Part shown: in pieces, positions 1-5,471 of the stretch
Layout of the letters: every line of letters begins with the position of its first letter
How positions within the stretch are numbered: the first letter of the stretch is position 1
Assembly (NCBI GenBank): GCA_004356415.1
Contig: SMWN01000057.1
Coordinates: 1 to 5,713 of the forward strand
Length of the DNA stretch: 5,713 nt
Reading direction: 5' to 3'
Source of the DNA: Gammaproteobacteria bacterium
GTDB taxonomy: Bacteria > Pseudomonadota > Gammaproteobacteria > Eutrophobiales > Eutrophobiaceae
Program-made: the position numbers and the translations under genes
The notes under the pieces: model-generated
The model's input: the letters and a program-made list of their open reading frames with translations, nothing else
Databases searched by the model: none
Told to the model about the DNA's origin: nothing

Positions 1-112
1 GTTTGAGAGAGTTGCCGTCTGGTCGGGACAATACCTGCCGGAAAGCATTTCAAAGTATCATGAATATGAAATGGTGACAGATACCCCTGTCGAAGATAAT
101 CTAACAGGATAG
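1..112 (+). CDS. cvpA: C-terminal end of a probable CvpA family membrane protein (partial)
   Basis: An open frame enters from the left edge (first full codon at position 2) and stops with TAG at 110-112, giving 36 residues from FERVAVWSG to DNLTG. The segment is polar and contains VAVWSGQYLPESISKY, which resembles the soluble tail after the last membrane helix of CvpA proteins, where a short helix is followed by a 'LP' turn. CvpA is an inner-membrane protein linked to colicin V production and is usually encoded directly upstream of purF. Here the gap to purF is only 14 nt, so the two genes are probably one operon. The identification rests on this position and the weak tail resemblance; the diagnostic membrane part lies outside the window. 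Confidence 0.6.
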   Translation, partial: FERVAVWSGQYLPESISKYHEYEMVTDTPVEDNLTG

Positions 113-126
113 AAGGTCAGATTCTT

Positions 127-1638
127 ATGTGTGGCATTGTAGGCATTGTTGGTAAACAGTTTGTAAATCAACTTATATATGATGGGTTAACAGTTTTACA
201 GCATCGGGGACAGGATGCTGCAGGCATGATGACATACCATGATCGTAGACTCTATCTGCGGAAGAGTAATGGTCTGGTACGAGATGTATTCCATAGACGT
301 CATATGCTTAATCTTAAGGGGAAAATTGGCATAGGCCATGTTCGCTATCCAACGGCCGGATGTTCTTCTTCTGCAGAGGCACAGCCATTCTACGTTAACT
401 CCCCGTATGGAATATCACTTGCCCATAATGGCAATCTTACCAATAGCGAGGAATTAAAGAGTGAATTATTCAGGGATGATCTCAGGCATATCAATACTGA
501 TTCGGACTCGGAAGTTTTAGTCAATGTACTTGCTGACGAATTACAACGTATGGGCAAACCCCGTTTGGAAGTTGGTGATGTATTTGATGCGGTCGGAAAA
601 TTGCATAAACGGTGCAGAGGAGGATATGCAGCCGTAGCAATGATCAGTGGTTTTGGAATTCTAGGGTTTCGTGACCCATTTGGCATCAGACCTGTCATAT
701 TTGGTGAGCGTGATACTGAAGCTGGAAAGGAATATGTGATTGCTTCTGAAAGCGTCGCAATCGATTCATTGGGATTCACGGTCATTCGCGACATCAAACC
801 TGGCGAGGCTATTTTTATCACAAAGGATGGCAAATTGCATACGCGTCAATGTGCGGAAAACCCACAATATTCACCCTGTATATTTGAGCATGTTTATTTA
901 GCCAGACCTGACTCAATTATCGATGGCATTTCGGTCTATAATGCGCGCCTTCGTATGGGTGAGACATTAGCAGAAAAGATACTGCAACAAAGACCTGATC
1001 ATGATATCGACGTTATCATACCGATCCCGGATACGGGAAGAACGGCAGCTTTGCCTCTGGCACAAAAGCTCAAGGTGAGCTATCGGGAAGGGTTTATCAA
1101 AAATCGATACATTCCTCGCACCTTTATCATGCCAGGACAGGAAATTCGCAAGAAATCAGTCAGGCAAAAGCTTAATGCCATTGGATCCGAATTTAAAGAC
1201 AAAAATGTTTTGTTGGTCGATGATTCGATAGTCAGGGGTACGACGTCGGGCCAGATCATAGAAATGGCAAGAAATGCTGGGGCAAATAAAGTTTATTTTG
1301 CATCAGCAGCACCACCGGTCAGATATCCAAACGTATACGGGATCGATATGCCGACAGTGAATGAATTAATTGCACATAATAAAACTGAAGAAGAAATTGC
1401 AAAATCGATTGGTGCCGACTGGCTCATCTACCAGGATTTGGAAAAATTAATCGAGTCGACACAGACGAGTGATGTACATATCAACAGTTTTGATCTGTCC
1501 TGCTTTAATGGTGAATATGTTACAGGTGACATTAATCAGGAATACCTCGATCATATCGAGGAAATGCGGAACGATAGTGCGAAATCAAAAAGAGAGGCAA
1601 GCGACGAGAATTTGATTGACCTCACGAATAATGCCTGA
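127..1638 (+). CDS. purF: Amidophosphoribosyltransferase (glutamine PRPP amidotransferase)
   Basis: This cytosolic enzyme catalyses the first committed step of purine synthesis: PRPP plus glutamine gives 5-phosphoribosylamine, glutamate and pyrophosphate. The 503-residue length is close to E. coli PurF. The protein starts MCGIVGIVG, so removal of Met exposes the catalytic Cys2 and there is no propeptide of the Bacillus type. The N-terminal class II glutaminase domain (about 2-235) shows LQHRGQDAAGM (24-34), GHVRYPTAG (70-78), HNGNLTN (100-106) and TDSDSE (124-129). The phosphoribosyltransferase half carries CIFEHVYLARPDS (251-263) and the PRPP loop VLLVDDSIVRGTTSG (361-375), with acidic pair D365-D366. 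The tail has SCFNGEYVT, as in E. coli, not the CxxC pair of iron-sulfur PurF, so a cluster is unlikely. AGAAGG at 111-116, 10 nt before ATG, supports the start. Family knowledge predicts purine-nucleotide feedback inhibition. No promoter is visible in the window. Confidence 0.98.
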   Translation: MCGIVGIVGKQFVNQLIYDGLTVLQHRGQDAAGMMTYHDRRLYLRKSNGLVRDVFHRRHMLNLKGKIGIGHVRYPTAGCSSSAEAQPFYVNSPYGISLAHNGNLTNSEELKSELFRDDLRHINTDSDSEVLVNVLADELQRMGKPRLEVGDVFDAVGKLHKRCRGGYAAVAMISGFGILGFRDPFGIRPVIFGERDTEAGKEYVIASESVAIDSLGFTVIRDIKPGEAIFITKDGKLHTRQCAENPQYSPCIFEHVYLARPDSIIDGISVYNARLRMGETLAEKILQQRPDHDIDVIIPIPDTGRTAALPLAQKLKVSYREGFIKNRYIPRTFIMPGQEIRKKSVRQKLNAIGSEFKDKNVLLVDDSIVRGTTSGQIIEMARNAGANKVYFASAAPPVRYPNVYGIDMPTVNELIAHNKTEEEIAKSIGADWLIYQDLEKLIESTQTSDVHINSFDLSCFNGEYVTGDINQEYLDHIEEMRNDSAKSKREASDENLIDLTNNA

Positions 1639-1693
1639 GTATTTTTCCTAATGGTCTGGTAGCCTGGCAAGTCCTAAGTTCTACGCATATTAT

Positions 1694-1703
1694 GGTCATG
1701 ACC
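1694..1703. repeat. 10-bp perfect palindrome between convergent gene ends
   Basis: GGTCATGACC is a perfect palindrome lying in the 67-nt gap between the stop of purF and the stop of the opposing small gene. No T-run follows it on either strand, so it is not a standard intrinsic terminator. It may simply be chance, or a weak bidirectional pause site. No better terminator for purF is visible in the gap. Confidence 0.3.
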
Positions 1704-1705
1704 TG

Positions 1706-2020
1706 TTAATTTATTGTGACTGCCAATTGATTTTTGTCCTGCTGTTTGCGCGTGTTAACAATCATACCCAGCATTGTTACTGCTTCGTGAATTCCATTTT
1801 CAAACATACTGAGCATATCTATATCTAGTTCTGTCGAACTAAGGATTGATGCATAACTTTCAGCCGATAATTCGCCGAAATCTTTTTTGTATAAGGCGAT
1901 GTAAGTCGACAACAGCCTAATACACTGGGTAAGCCCTTCTTTATCAACCATTTCAGACAAGGTTTCCAGTTGTCGTTCTTTAATCTTTAACTTGGATATG
2001 GAATATTCGATGTTATTCAT
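1706..2020 (-). CDS. Small helical protein of unknown function
   Basis: The 104-residue product is not recognised. It looks soluble and mostly helical: charged heptad-like stretches at the N-terminus (SKLKIKERQLETLSEMV, about 9-25), then LLSTYIALYKKDFGELSAE (37-55), and a second helical part around ELDIDMLSMFENGIHEAVTMLGMIV (64-88). It has no signal peptide, no membrane segment and no catalytic motif I can name. ATG at 2020-2018 is preceded on the minus strand by GAGAG about 8 nt upstream, a plausible ribosome binding site. It converges on purF and is divergent from the DUF1631 gene, so it must have its own promoter. It is probably a real gene because of the start signals and coherent composition, but a species-restricted orphan cannot be excluded. 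Confidence 0.6.
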   Translation of the reverse strand: MNNIEYSISKLKIKERQLETLSEMVDKEGLTQCIRLLSTYIALYKKDFGELSAESYASILSSTELDIDMLSMFENGIHEAVTMLGMIVNTRKQQDKNQLAVTIN

Positions 2021-2081
2021 TAGTTTTCTCTCGAAATTGTTGCTTACTACTGTTTCGCAAGTGTTATGCCAATAATTAATG

Positions 2082-2113
2082 ATTATAAAAACAAGGAGTT
2101 ATACGATTGACAA
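2082..2113 (-). promoter_or_regulatory. Weak candidate promoter for the small minus-strand gene
   Basis: Read on the minus strand, TTGTCA (2113-2108) is five of six to the -35 consensus and TATAAT (2087-2082) is a perfect -10 box. The 20-nt spacer is longer than the usual 16-18; shifting to TTTATA (2089-2084) gives 18 nt but a worse -10. Transcription would start near 2075, leaving a leader of about 55 nt before the ATG at 2020. AT-rich sequence yields such matches by chance, so this is only a candidate. Confidence 0.27.
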
Positions 2114-2286
2114 GGATTAATAGGTGGCAAAACCGTCGCCATTTAACGACAACAATATTTAGAATTAATTATTTTTTGATTCAGGGACAAAATTTTTGTG
2201 ATCTTCATCACGTAATAGAACATACGTTTGTGAATTGTATCCCAATAGTTGCATTGGCATGTTGTGCGACATTGCCGGGAGAGTAA
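2107..2286 (+). CDS. Possible 59-residue small protein with TTG start
   Basis: AAGGAG at 2093-2098 is a strong ribosome binding sequence 8 nt before a TTG at 2107, and the frame then stays open for 59 residues to TAA at 2284-2286. The predicted product begins MTRINRWQNRRHLTTT and ends IPIVALACCATLPGE, with a basic N-terminus, three cysteines in the last third and no known domain. Against it: the TTG is also the first half of a TTGACA -35-like hexamer, the frame overlaps a CRP-like site, and its composition looks like translated AT-rich spacer. The good ribosome binding site is the only real argument for it. It would sit 96 nt upstream of the DUF1631 gene, as a leader peptide might. Confidence 0.25.
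   Translation: MTRINRWQNRRHLTTTIFRINYFLIQGQNFCDLHHVIEHTFVNCIPIVALACCATLPGE
2197..2212. promoter_or_regulatory. CRP-family-like binding site
   Basis: TGTGA-TCTTCA-TCACG matches the CRP consensus TGTGA-N6-TCACA at nine of its ten conserved positions. It lies 170 nt upstream of the DUF1631 start and about 177 nt upstream of the divergent minus-strand gene, so either could be its target. The match is to the cAMP-receptor (CRP/Vfr) type, not the FNR type (TTGAT-N4-ATCAA). Whether this organism has a CRP with that specificity cannot be told from the window. Confidence 0.45.
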
Positions 2287-2382
2287 AACTTTAGGCTACC
2301 TAGATAAAAGCAATAGATATATTTAAAAATCGCTGACAATAAAATTAAAGAATCATGTTGTAGGGACTCAATTAGAAACGGT

Positions 2383-3693
2383 ATGACTAAAATGAATGAT
2401 TACAGAACAAAATTAGATGTAGATCAAAGTATCCAAATGGTGTTGCATGAGTGTCGTGAATTAATGGTAGCTTATTTAAAGCAATCATTACCAAACATGA
2501 TGGATGAAGTGGACGATGTATTGATGGATATCGCAGTCAAGACGACAAATTCAGATGAAAGAACGAAATACTTCAATGCAATGCATGAAGTGAGACTGAA
2601 GAGACACAACATTGAGAAGTCATGCGTTAAAAATTTTATTGATCTGTTTGACGAAAATCTTCGTTCAAGTAATCGAGAAATGAATGCCCTCGAAGGGAAT
2701 GCGCATGAAGAACTAAAAGGCGATGACTCTATGGTGATGACGGGCACCGTAAATAGGGCCAGGAATAATTGCCAACAGGCGTTACTAAATCTTGATGAGC
2801 GTATGCGTCAGGTCTTAGGTTCCGACATTCCTGGTATAAGCGAGAATCCAGTGTCGCCGGAAATAGTCTGCCAGGCTTTTTATAAAGCATGTGAGTTAGT
2901 TGATACAGGAGCTGAAATTCGGCTAATCATATTCAAATATTTTGAGAAATATGTCACGTCTAAGCTAAATGATGTCTATTTAGAGATTGATCATGTGATA
3001 GATGCACGTGGTTCGACCGGGGGATCAGTGCCTGGTGAGCAACAAACATGCAATGATGAAAATAGCAATCAGGGCTATCAAAGGATCGCTGGAGTAAAGC
3101 AAACAGTCACATCAAAAATACAGGAACTTCTTGCTGGGAAGCACGTACCGGACTTTGTGTCTGATTTCCTGTTAAAACATTGGATTAAATTATTCACCCT
3201 GATTTACGATAAAAATGGGATGAACTGCGACGCATGGCAACATGCTATTGAGACGGCAGAAGATCTGGTTTGGTCTATTGTTAACGTGTCCAGCCAAGAA
3301 GACAGAGACAGGATTGATAAATTATGGCCTGATTTAATCAAGCGTCTTCGGAACGGGATCAATATAATTTCAATGTCCTCTCACGAAGAAGCTGATTTTA
3401 TTTCCAGCTTATTAAAGCATCGTACGACACTGACAATGCTAGGGTCATTATCGAAAACCAGAAATAATGGCGTTACTCTGATTAATTCTGAAAAAATAGA
3501 CGCGCTTAAGAAGAGATTAAAATCTGCTAATGAGCAATCAGACCATGAAAAGGCGGATTCCAGCAGTATTGGATGCGAGGATATTATCCCTCCTGCTATT
3601 GAAGTACAGGGCAATCGAAGATTATTTATGGACGAACTGCTGGTTGACAACCATGATGTTAAGGGATTTATGAGTGGCATAGATGAAAGTTGA
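2383..3693 (+). CDS. Short DUF1631-family protein of unknown function
   Basis: The 436-residue product matches my memory of DUF1631 at both ends. The N-terminal part includes PVSPEIVCQAF (156-166) and the helical stretch EIRLIIFKYFEKYVTSKLNDVYLEID (178-203). The C-terminal part includes VPDFVSDFLLKHWIKL (255-270) and the signature-like ETAEDLVWSIV (290-300). Family members are usually about 700-800 residues; here the two parts are joined by a polar Gly/Ser/Asn/Gln-rich linker (about 207-235), so the usual middle region appears to be absent. The last 85 residues are charged and low-complexity. No signal peptide or membrane helix is seen; it is probably cytoplasmic. The family has no established activity, and 'thymidine phosphorylase' labels in databases are unsupported. 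The start is uncertain: ATG at 2383 or in-frame ATG at 2392, both with poor ribosome binding sites. It lies between purF and metZ, probably as a one-gene unit. Confidence 0.85.
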   Translation: MTKMNDYRTKLDVDQSIQMVLHECRELMVAYLKQSLPNMMDEVDDVLMDIAVKTTNSDERTKYFNAMHEVRLKRHNIEKSCVKNFIDLFDENLRSSNREMNALEGNAHEELKGDDSMVMTGTVNRARNNCQQALLNLDERMRQVLGSDIPGISENPVSPEIVCQAFYKACELVDTGAEIRLIIFKYFEKYVTSKLNDVYLEIDHVIDARGSTGGSVPGEQQTCNDENSNQGYQRIAGVKQTVTSKIQELLAGKHVPDFVSDFLLKHWIKLFTLIYDKNGMNCDAWQHAIETAEDLVWSIVNVSSQEDRDRIDKLWPDLIKRLRNGINIISMSSHEEADFISSLLKHRTTLTMLGSLSKTRNNGVTLINSEKIDALKKRLKSANEQSDHEKADSSSIGCEDIIPPAIEVQGNRRLFMDELLVDNHDVKGFMSGIDES

Positions 3694-3793
3694 ATATGTC
3701 CATCTTTTTATTGCTATTGTATAACTATTCGGATGATAGGGTCAGTGCATTAGAGGGGGACAATAGAAGAGGGGATGACGTCTTAGGGACTGT
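3694..3793. other. Spacer after the DUF1631 gene, purine-rich
   Basis: No clear terminator for the DUF1631 gene is visible. CTAT and ATAG around 3724-3738 could make only a 4-bp stem, with no T-run after it. A purine-rich tract (about 3751-3776) with runs of G and A is the only compositional feature. No ORF of note was found. Confidence 0.4.
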
Positions 3794-3816
3794 TGTCAAT
3801 CGTGCATTTATTGACA
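3794..3816. promoter_or_regulatory. Operator-like dyad over the metZ -35 box
   Basis: TGTCAAT (3794-3800) and ATTGACA (3810-3816) are perfect inverted repeats with a 9-nt centre. The right half contains the -35 hexamer of the metZ promoter, so a bound dimer would compete with RNA polymerase. It does not match the MetJ box or the MetR pattern TGAA-N5-TTCA, so the protein is unknown. The symmetry could in part reflect the -35 sequence occurring by chance on both strands; no -10 box suits a divergent promoter. Confidence 0.4.
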
Positions 3817-3839
3817 TATTAACGGGGGTTTCCTAGACT
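3811..3839 (+). promoter_or_regulatory. Sigma-70 promoter of metZ
   Basis: TTGACA (3811-3816) is a perfect -35 hexamer. After an ideal 17-nt spacer comes TAGACT (3834-3839), four of six to TATAAT including the key first T, second A and last T. Initiation about 7 nt downstream gives a start near 3846, just before the first stem of the riboswitch at 3849. The independent agreement of promoter and aptamer positions strengthens both calls. metZ thus appears to have its own transcript, separate from purF. Confidence 0.82.
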
Positions 3840-3846
3840 CGCGTTC

Positions 3847-3901
3847 GAGCGCCGATTTGATTCAAGCTTGCGGGCGCATAAAAAGTACCGCTAAAGAAGA
3901 G
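3847..3901 (+). promoter_or_regulatory. SAM-II riboswitch (S-adenosylmethionine aptamer)
   Basis: This leader segment has the H-type pseudoknot of SAM-II (SAM_alpha) aptamers. Stem P1 pairs GCGCC (3849-3853) with GGCGC (3873-3877). The P1 loop starts GATTT (3854-3858), as in the metX aptamer whose structure is known. An A-rich connector, ATAAAAAGTACC (3878-3889), leads to GCTAAAG (3890-3896), the conserved 3' strand. It pairs back to TTGC (3868-3871) as G-C, C-G, U-U, U-A; the U-U mismatch corresponds to the SAM-contacting position. TTC (3861-3863) can pair with GAA (3896-3898) to extend the knot. SAM-II elements precede methionine genes, metZ among them, mostly in alphaproteobacteria. Bound SAM should lower metZ expression. 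The call is from manual alignment to the remembered consensus; a covariance-model search would settle it. Confidence 0.85.
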
Positions 3902-3938
3902 CAGCCTGCTTTAGCTTAAGCTGATCGCGGGTTTTTTT
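3888..3938 (+). terminator. Candidate attenuator terminator of the riboswitch
   Basis: Seven T residues (3932-3938) follow GCTGATCGCGGG (3920-3931). A terminator-like hairpin can be drawn: GAGCAGC (3899-3905) with GCTGATC (3920-3926, one G-A mismatch), extended by CCGC (3888-3891) with GCGG (3927-3930) across a 7-nt bulge. A competing hairpin, GCTAAAG (3890-3896) with CTTTAGC (3909-3915), is perfect and shares its left arm with the aptamer's pseudoknot strand. SAM binding would hold that arm, block the competing hairpin and favour the terminator. This fold was made by hand without energies, and the bulge makes it non-standard. Confidence 0.48.
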
Positions 3939-4001
3939 GTGTCCGCATGATTTTCCTGAAGTTCTTTTTCGATGGGTTGCACGAATTATTTGGAGTGAGA
4001 T

Positions 4002-5189
4002 ATGCTCAAGATTGATCCAAAGCAATATGGCTCAAATACGAATGCAGTTAGAGCTGGGCAAGTGCGCAGTGCTGAAGGCGAGCATAGTGAACTGATCTTT
4101 GCTACCTCAAGTTATGTCTTCAAGGATGCTGCCGAGGCTGCAGCACGTTTTTCCGGGGATGAGCCTGGGAATATATATTCGCGATTCACGAATCCTACCG
4201 TTCGTACATTTGAGGAGCGCCTAGCTGCGTTGGAAGGTGCTGAACGCTGTGTCGCAACTTCCTCAGGGATGAGTGCGATTTTAAGCACGTTTATGGGCTT
4301 GCTGAAAGCTGGTGACCATATTGTCGCATCTCGCAGTATTTTTGGCACAACAGTCGGCCTGTTAGATAATGTATTGTCAAAATTTGGTTTGACGACAACG
4401 TTTGTCGGTTTGGCAGACTATCAGACCTGGGAAAGTGCGATACGTCCCGAAACTAAAATGCTGTTCCTGGAAACACCTTCAAATCCCTTGACAGAGATAG
4501 CAGATATTTCCCGCCTGGCTGAGATTGCCCATGCGAAAGCTTGCCTACTTGTGGTTGATAATTGCTTATGTACGCCTGTATTACAGAAACCATTTAGTTT
4601 GGGTGCAGATATCGTGATTCATTCAGCAACAAAATATCTCGATGGTCAGGGACGTTGTATCGGTGGGGCAGTATTAGGCAGTGATGAACTTCTGGCAGAG
4701 GATATTGTTGGTTTTTTGAGAACGGCCGGGCCGACATTGAGCCCATTTAATGCCTGGGTATTCCTCAAGGGCCTGGAAACCTTGCATATAAGGATGAAAG
4801 CACACTGTGACAATGCGTTGCAGGTGGCTGAGTGGTTAGAACAACAAAGCAATGTGAAGCGAGTTTATTATCCCGGCCTGAAATCACACCCACAGTATGA
4901 GTTGGCAAAAACTCAACAATCCGGGTTTGGTGGTGTGCTGAGTTTTGAGGTAGATGGCGGTCAAAAAGCGGCCTGGAGTGTCATCGATTCAAGCTCCCTT
5001 TTTTCTATTACGGCCAATCTGGGCGACACCAGAAGCACAATGACACATCCAGCAACCACGACGCATCATCGATTAACAGATGAGCAGCGTGCTGAAGCCG
5101 GGATCAGTGATAGTTTGATAAGACTTTCAATTGGACTTGAAGACGTCAGTGATCTCACACGGGATTTGGCTGCTGGCCTGGGTCATTGA
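4002..5189 (+). CDS. metZ: O-succinylhomoserine sulfhydrylase
   Basis: This cytosolic PLP enzyme makes homocysteine directly from O-succinylhomoserine and sulfide, bypassing cystathionine in methionine synthesis. The 395-residue length is typical of MetZ in the Cys/Met-metabolism fold-type I family. Visible residues include YSRFTNPT (59-66), which supplies Tyr and Arg for the cofactor phosphate of the neighbouring subunit; ATSSGMSA (85-92), the phosphate loop; ETPSNP (157-162); D186, pairing with the pyridine nitrogen; HSATKYLDGQGR (207-218), with K211 as the Schiff-base lysine; GDTRSTMTHPATTTH (341-355); and substrate carboxylate-binding R374 in IRLSIGLE. The succinyl rather than acetyl substrate is inferred from overall resemblance to Pseudomonas-type MetZ. 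GGAG at 3992-3995, 6 nt before ATG, supports the start. Its own promoter and SAM-II leader indicate repression by S-adenosylmethionine. The stop lies inside a 14-nt tandem repeat. Confidence 0.95.
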   Translation: MLKIDPKQYGSNTNAVRAGQVRSAEGEHSELIFATSSYVFKDAAEAAARFSGDEPGNIYSRFTNPTVRTFEERLAALEGAERCVATSSGMSAILSTFMGLLKAGDHIVASRSIFGTTVGLLDNVLSKFGLTTTFVGLADYQTWESAIRPETKMLFLETPSNPLTEIADISRLAEIAHAKACLLVVDNCLCTPVLQKPFSLGADIVIHSATKYLDGQGRCIGGAVLGSDELLAEDIVGFLRTAGPTLSPFNAWVFLKGLETLHIRMKAHCDNALQVAEWLEQQSNVKRVYYPGLKSHPQYELAKTQQSGFGGVLSFEVDGGQKAAWSVIDSSSLFSITANLGDTRSTMTHPATTTHHRLTDEQRAEAGISDSLIRLSIGLEDVSDLTRDLAAGLGH

Positions 5190-5221
5190 GTTTGGGTGAT
5201 CGAGTTTGGGTCATTGAGTTT
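5180..5221 (+). repeat. Three tandem 14-nt repeats spanning the metZ stop
   Basis: Three adjacent units start at 5180, 5194 and 5208. Units 1 and 3 are identical (GGGTCATTGAGTTT); unit 2 differs at two positions (GGGTGATCGAGTTT). A partial fourth copy, GGTCGAG, follows from 5222. The metZ stop TGA is in unit 1. As 14 is not a multiple of three, expansion would not add in-frame coding repeats. Replication slippage after the original gene end is the simplest origin. Confidence 0.85.
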
Positions 5222-5346
5222 GGTCGAGGAAGAAGAATATTGCCCCAATTTGATGGCTAAAAATGGATTTATGATGCCGTTTTGTGGTAAAAAGAGCATC
5301 TTACGAAGGTCTGATGTAGGGGAAAAGCGGCGCAATGACCGCAACA

Positions 5347-5374
5347 GGTGCAAAAACAGATAAATAATTGCACC
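5347..5374. repeat. 7-bp inverted repeat upstream of the aminotransferase remnant
   Basis: GGTGCAA (5347-5353) and TTGCACC (5368-5374) are perfect inverted repeats around a 14-nt AT-rich centre. The right arm ends 3 nt before a TATAAT hexamer (5378-5383), so it could be an operator next to a promoter, or an RNA hairpin. A T-run at 5389-5394 is 14 nt away, too far for a standard terminator. Confidence 0.45.
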
Positions 5375-5403
5375 GAATATAATAATAATTTTTTGAAAAG
5401 TGC

Positions 5404-5433
5404 CGGAGTAAATTCTGAGGTCAGAAGGTTCCG
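5404..5433 (+). other. Two-part RNA hairpin candidate
   Basis: Inner stem TTCTG (5413-5417) pairs with CAGAA (5422-5426) around an AGGT loop. Outer stem CGGA (5404-5407) pairs with TCCG (5430-5433). The internal loop is 5 nt on the left and 3 nt on the right. It resembles a structured leader element but matches no RNA family I know. As DNA, TTCTGA-GG-TCAGAA is also a perfect 14-bp dyad, so a protein site is equally possible. Confidence 0.4.
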
Positions 5434-5457
5434 ATGCCATTAAAAAATAAGGACTTA

Positions 5458-5471
5458 GCGACGAAAGTCGC
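5458..5471 (+). other. Hairpin with GAAA tetraloop
   Basis: GCGAC (5458-5462) pairs perfectly with GTCGC (5467-5471) around a GAAA loop, a stable GNRA tetraloop. It ends 33 nt before the ribosome binding site of the aminotransferase remnant. With the two upstream dyads it may form a structured 5' leader, provided that transcription starts near 5390 or earlier. No T-run follows, so it is not a terminator. Confidence 0.5.

Larger units (their letters stand above)
2021..2382. other. 362-nt AT-rich gap between divergent genes
   Basis: This gap separates the small minus-strand gene from the DUF1631 gene and should hold promoters for both. It contains a possible minus-strand promoter (2082-2113), a CRP-like dyad (2197-2212) and a possible 59-residue TTG-start ORF (2107-2286), listed separately. 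ATAAT and ATTAT half-sites around 2071-2085 recall an AT-rich operator but match no consensus well. I find no convincing -35/-10 pair for the DUF1631 gene; TAGATA at 2301-2306 has no suitable -35 box. No RNA gene or mobile element was seen. Confidence 0.5.

Noticed and set aside
390..833. 147-codon minus-strand frame inside purF
   Set aside because: Lies wholly within a conserved gene on the other strand and has no family resemblance; a reading-frame shadow.
2067..2090. Fur-box-like AT-rich dyad (ATAAT and ATTAT half-sites)
   Set aside because: Only partial match to the GATAAT hexamer pattern and in sequence so AT-rich that chance is likely.
2107..2135. Plus-strand promoter from TTGACA at 2107-2112
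   Set aside because: No -10-like hexamer at 16-18 nt; sequence there is CAAAAC-like and then GC-rich.
2472..3680. Minus-strand frames inside the DUF1631 gene
   Set aside because: Serine-rich shadow translations of the real gene, without ribosome binding sites.
3834..3880. tRNA-like fragment suggested by GTTCGAG near 3843-3849
   Set aside because: No acceptor, D or anticodon arm can be drawn; the segment is explained better by promoter plus SAM-II aptamer.
4112..4852. Minus-strand frames inside metZ
   Set aside because: Shadows of a highly conserved enzyme gene.
5253..5363. 36-codon plus-strand frame starting MAKNGFMMPF
   Set aside because: No ribosome binding sequence, and its basic, low-complexity composition looks like chance translation of spacer.
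5183..5440. 85-codon minus-strand frame with a hydrophobic stretch (IIIIFGAIIYLFLHLL)
   Set aside because: No ribosome binding site before its ATG, it overlaps the metZ end and the tandem repeats, and the hydrophobic stretch is the reverse reading of AT-rich spacer with the leader dyads.
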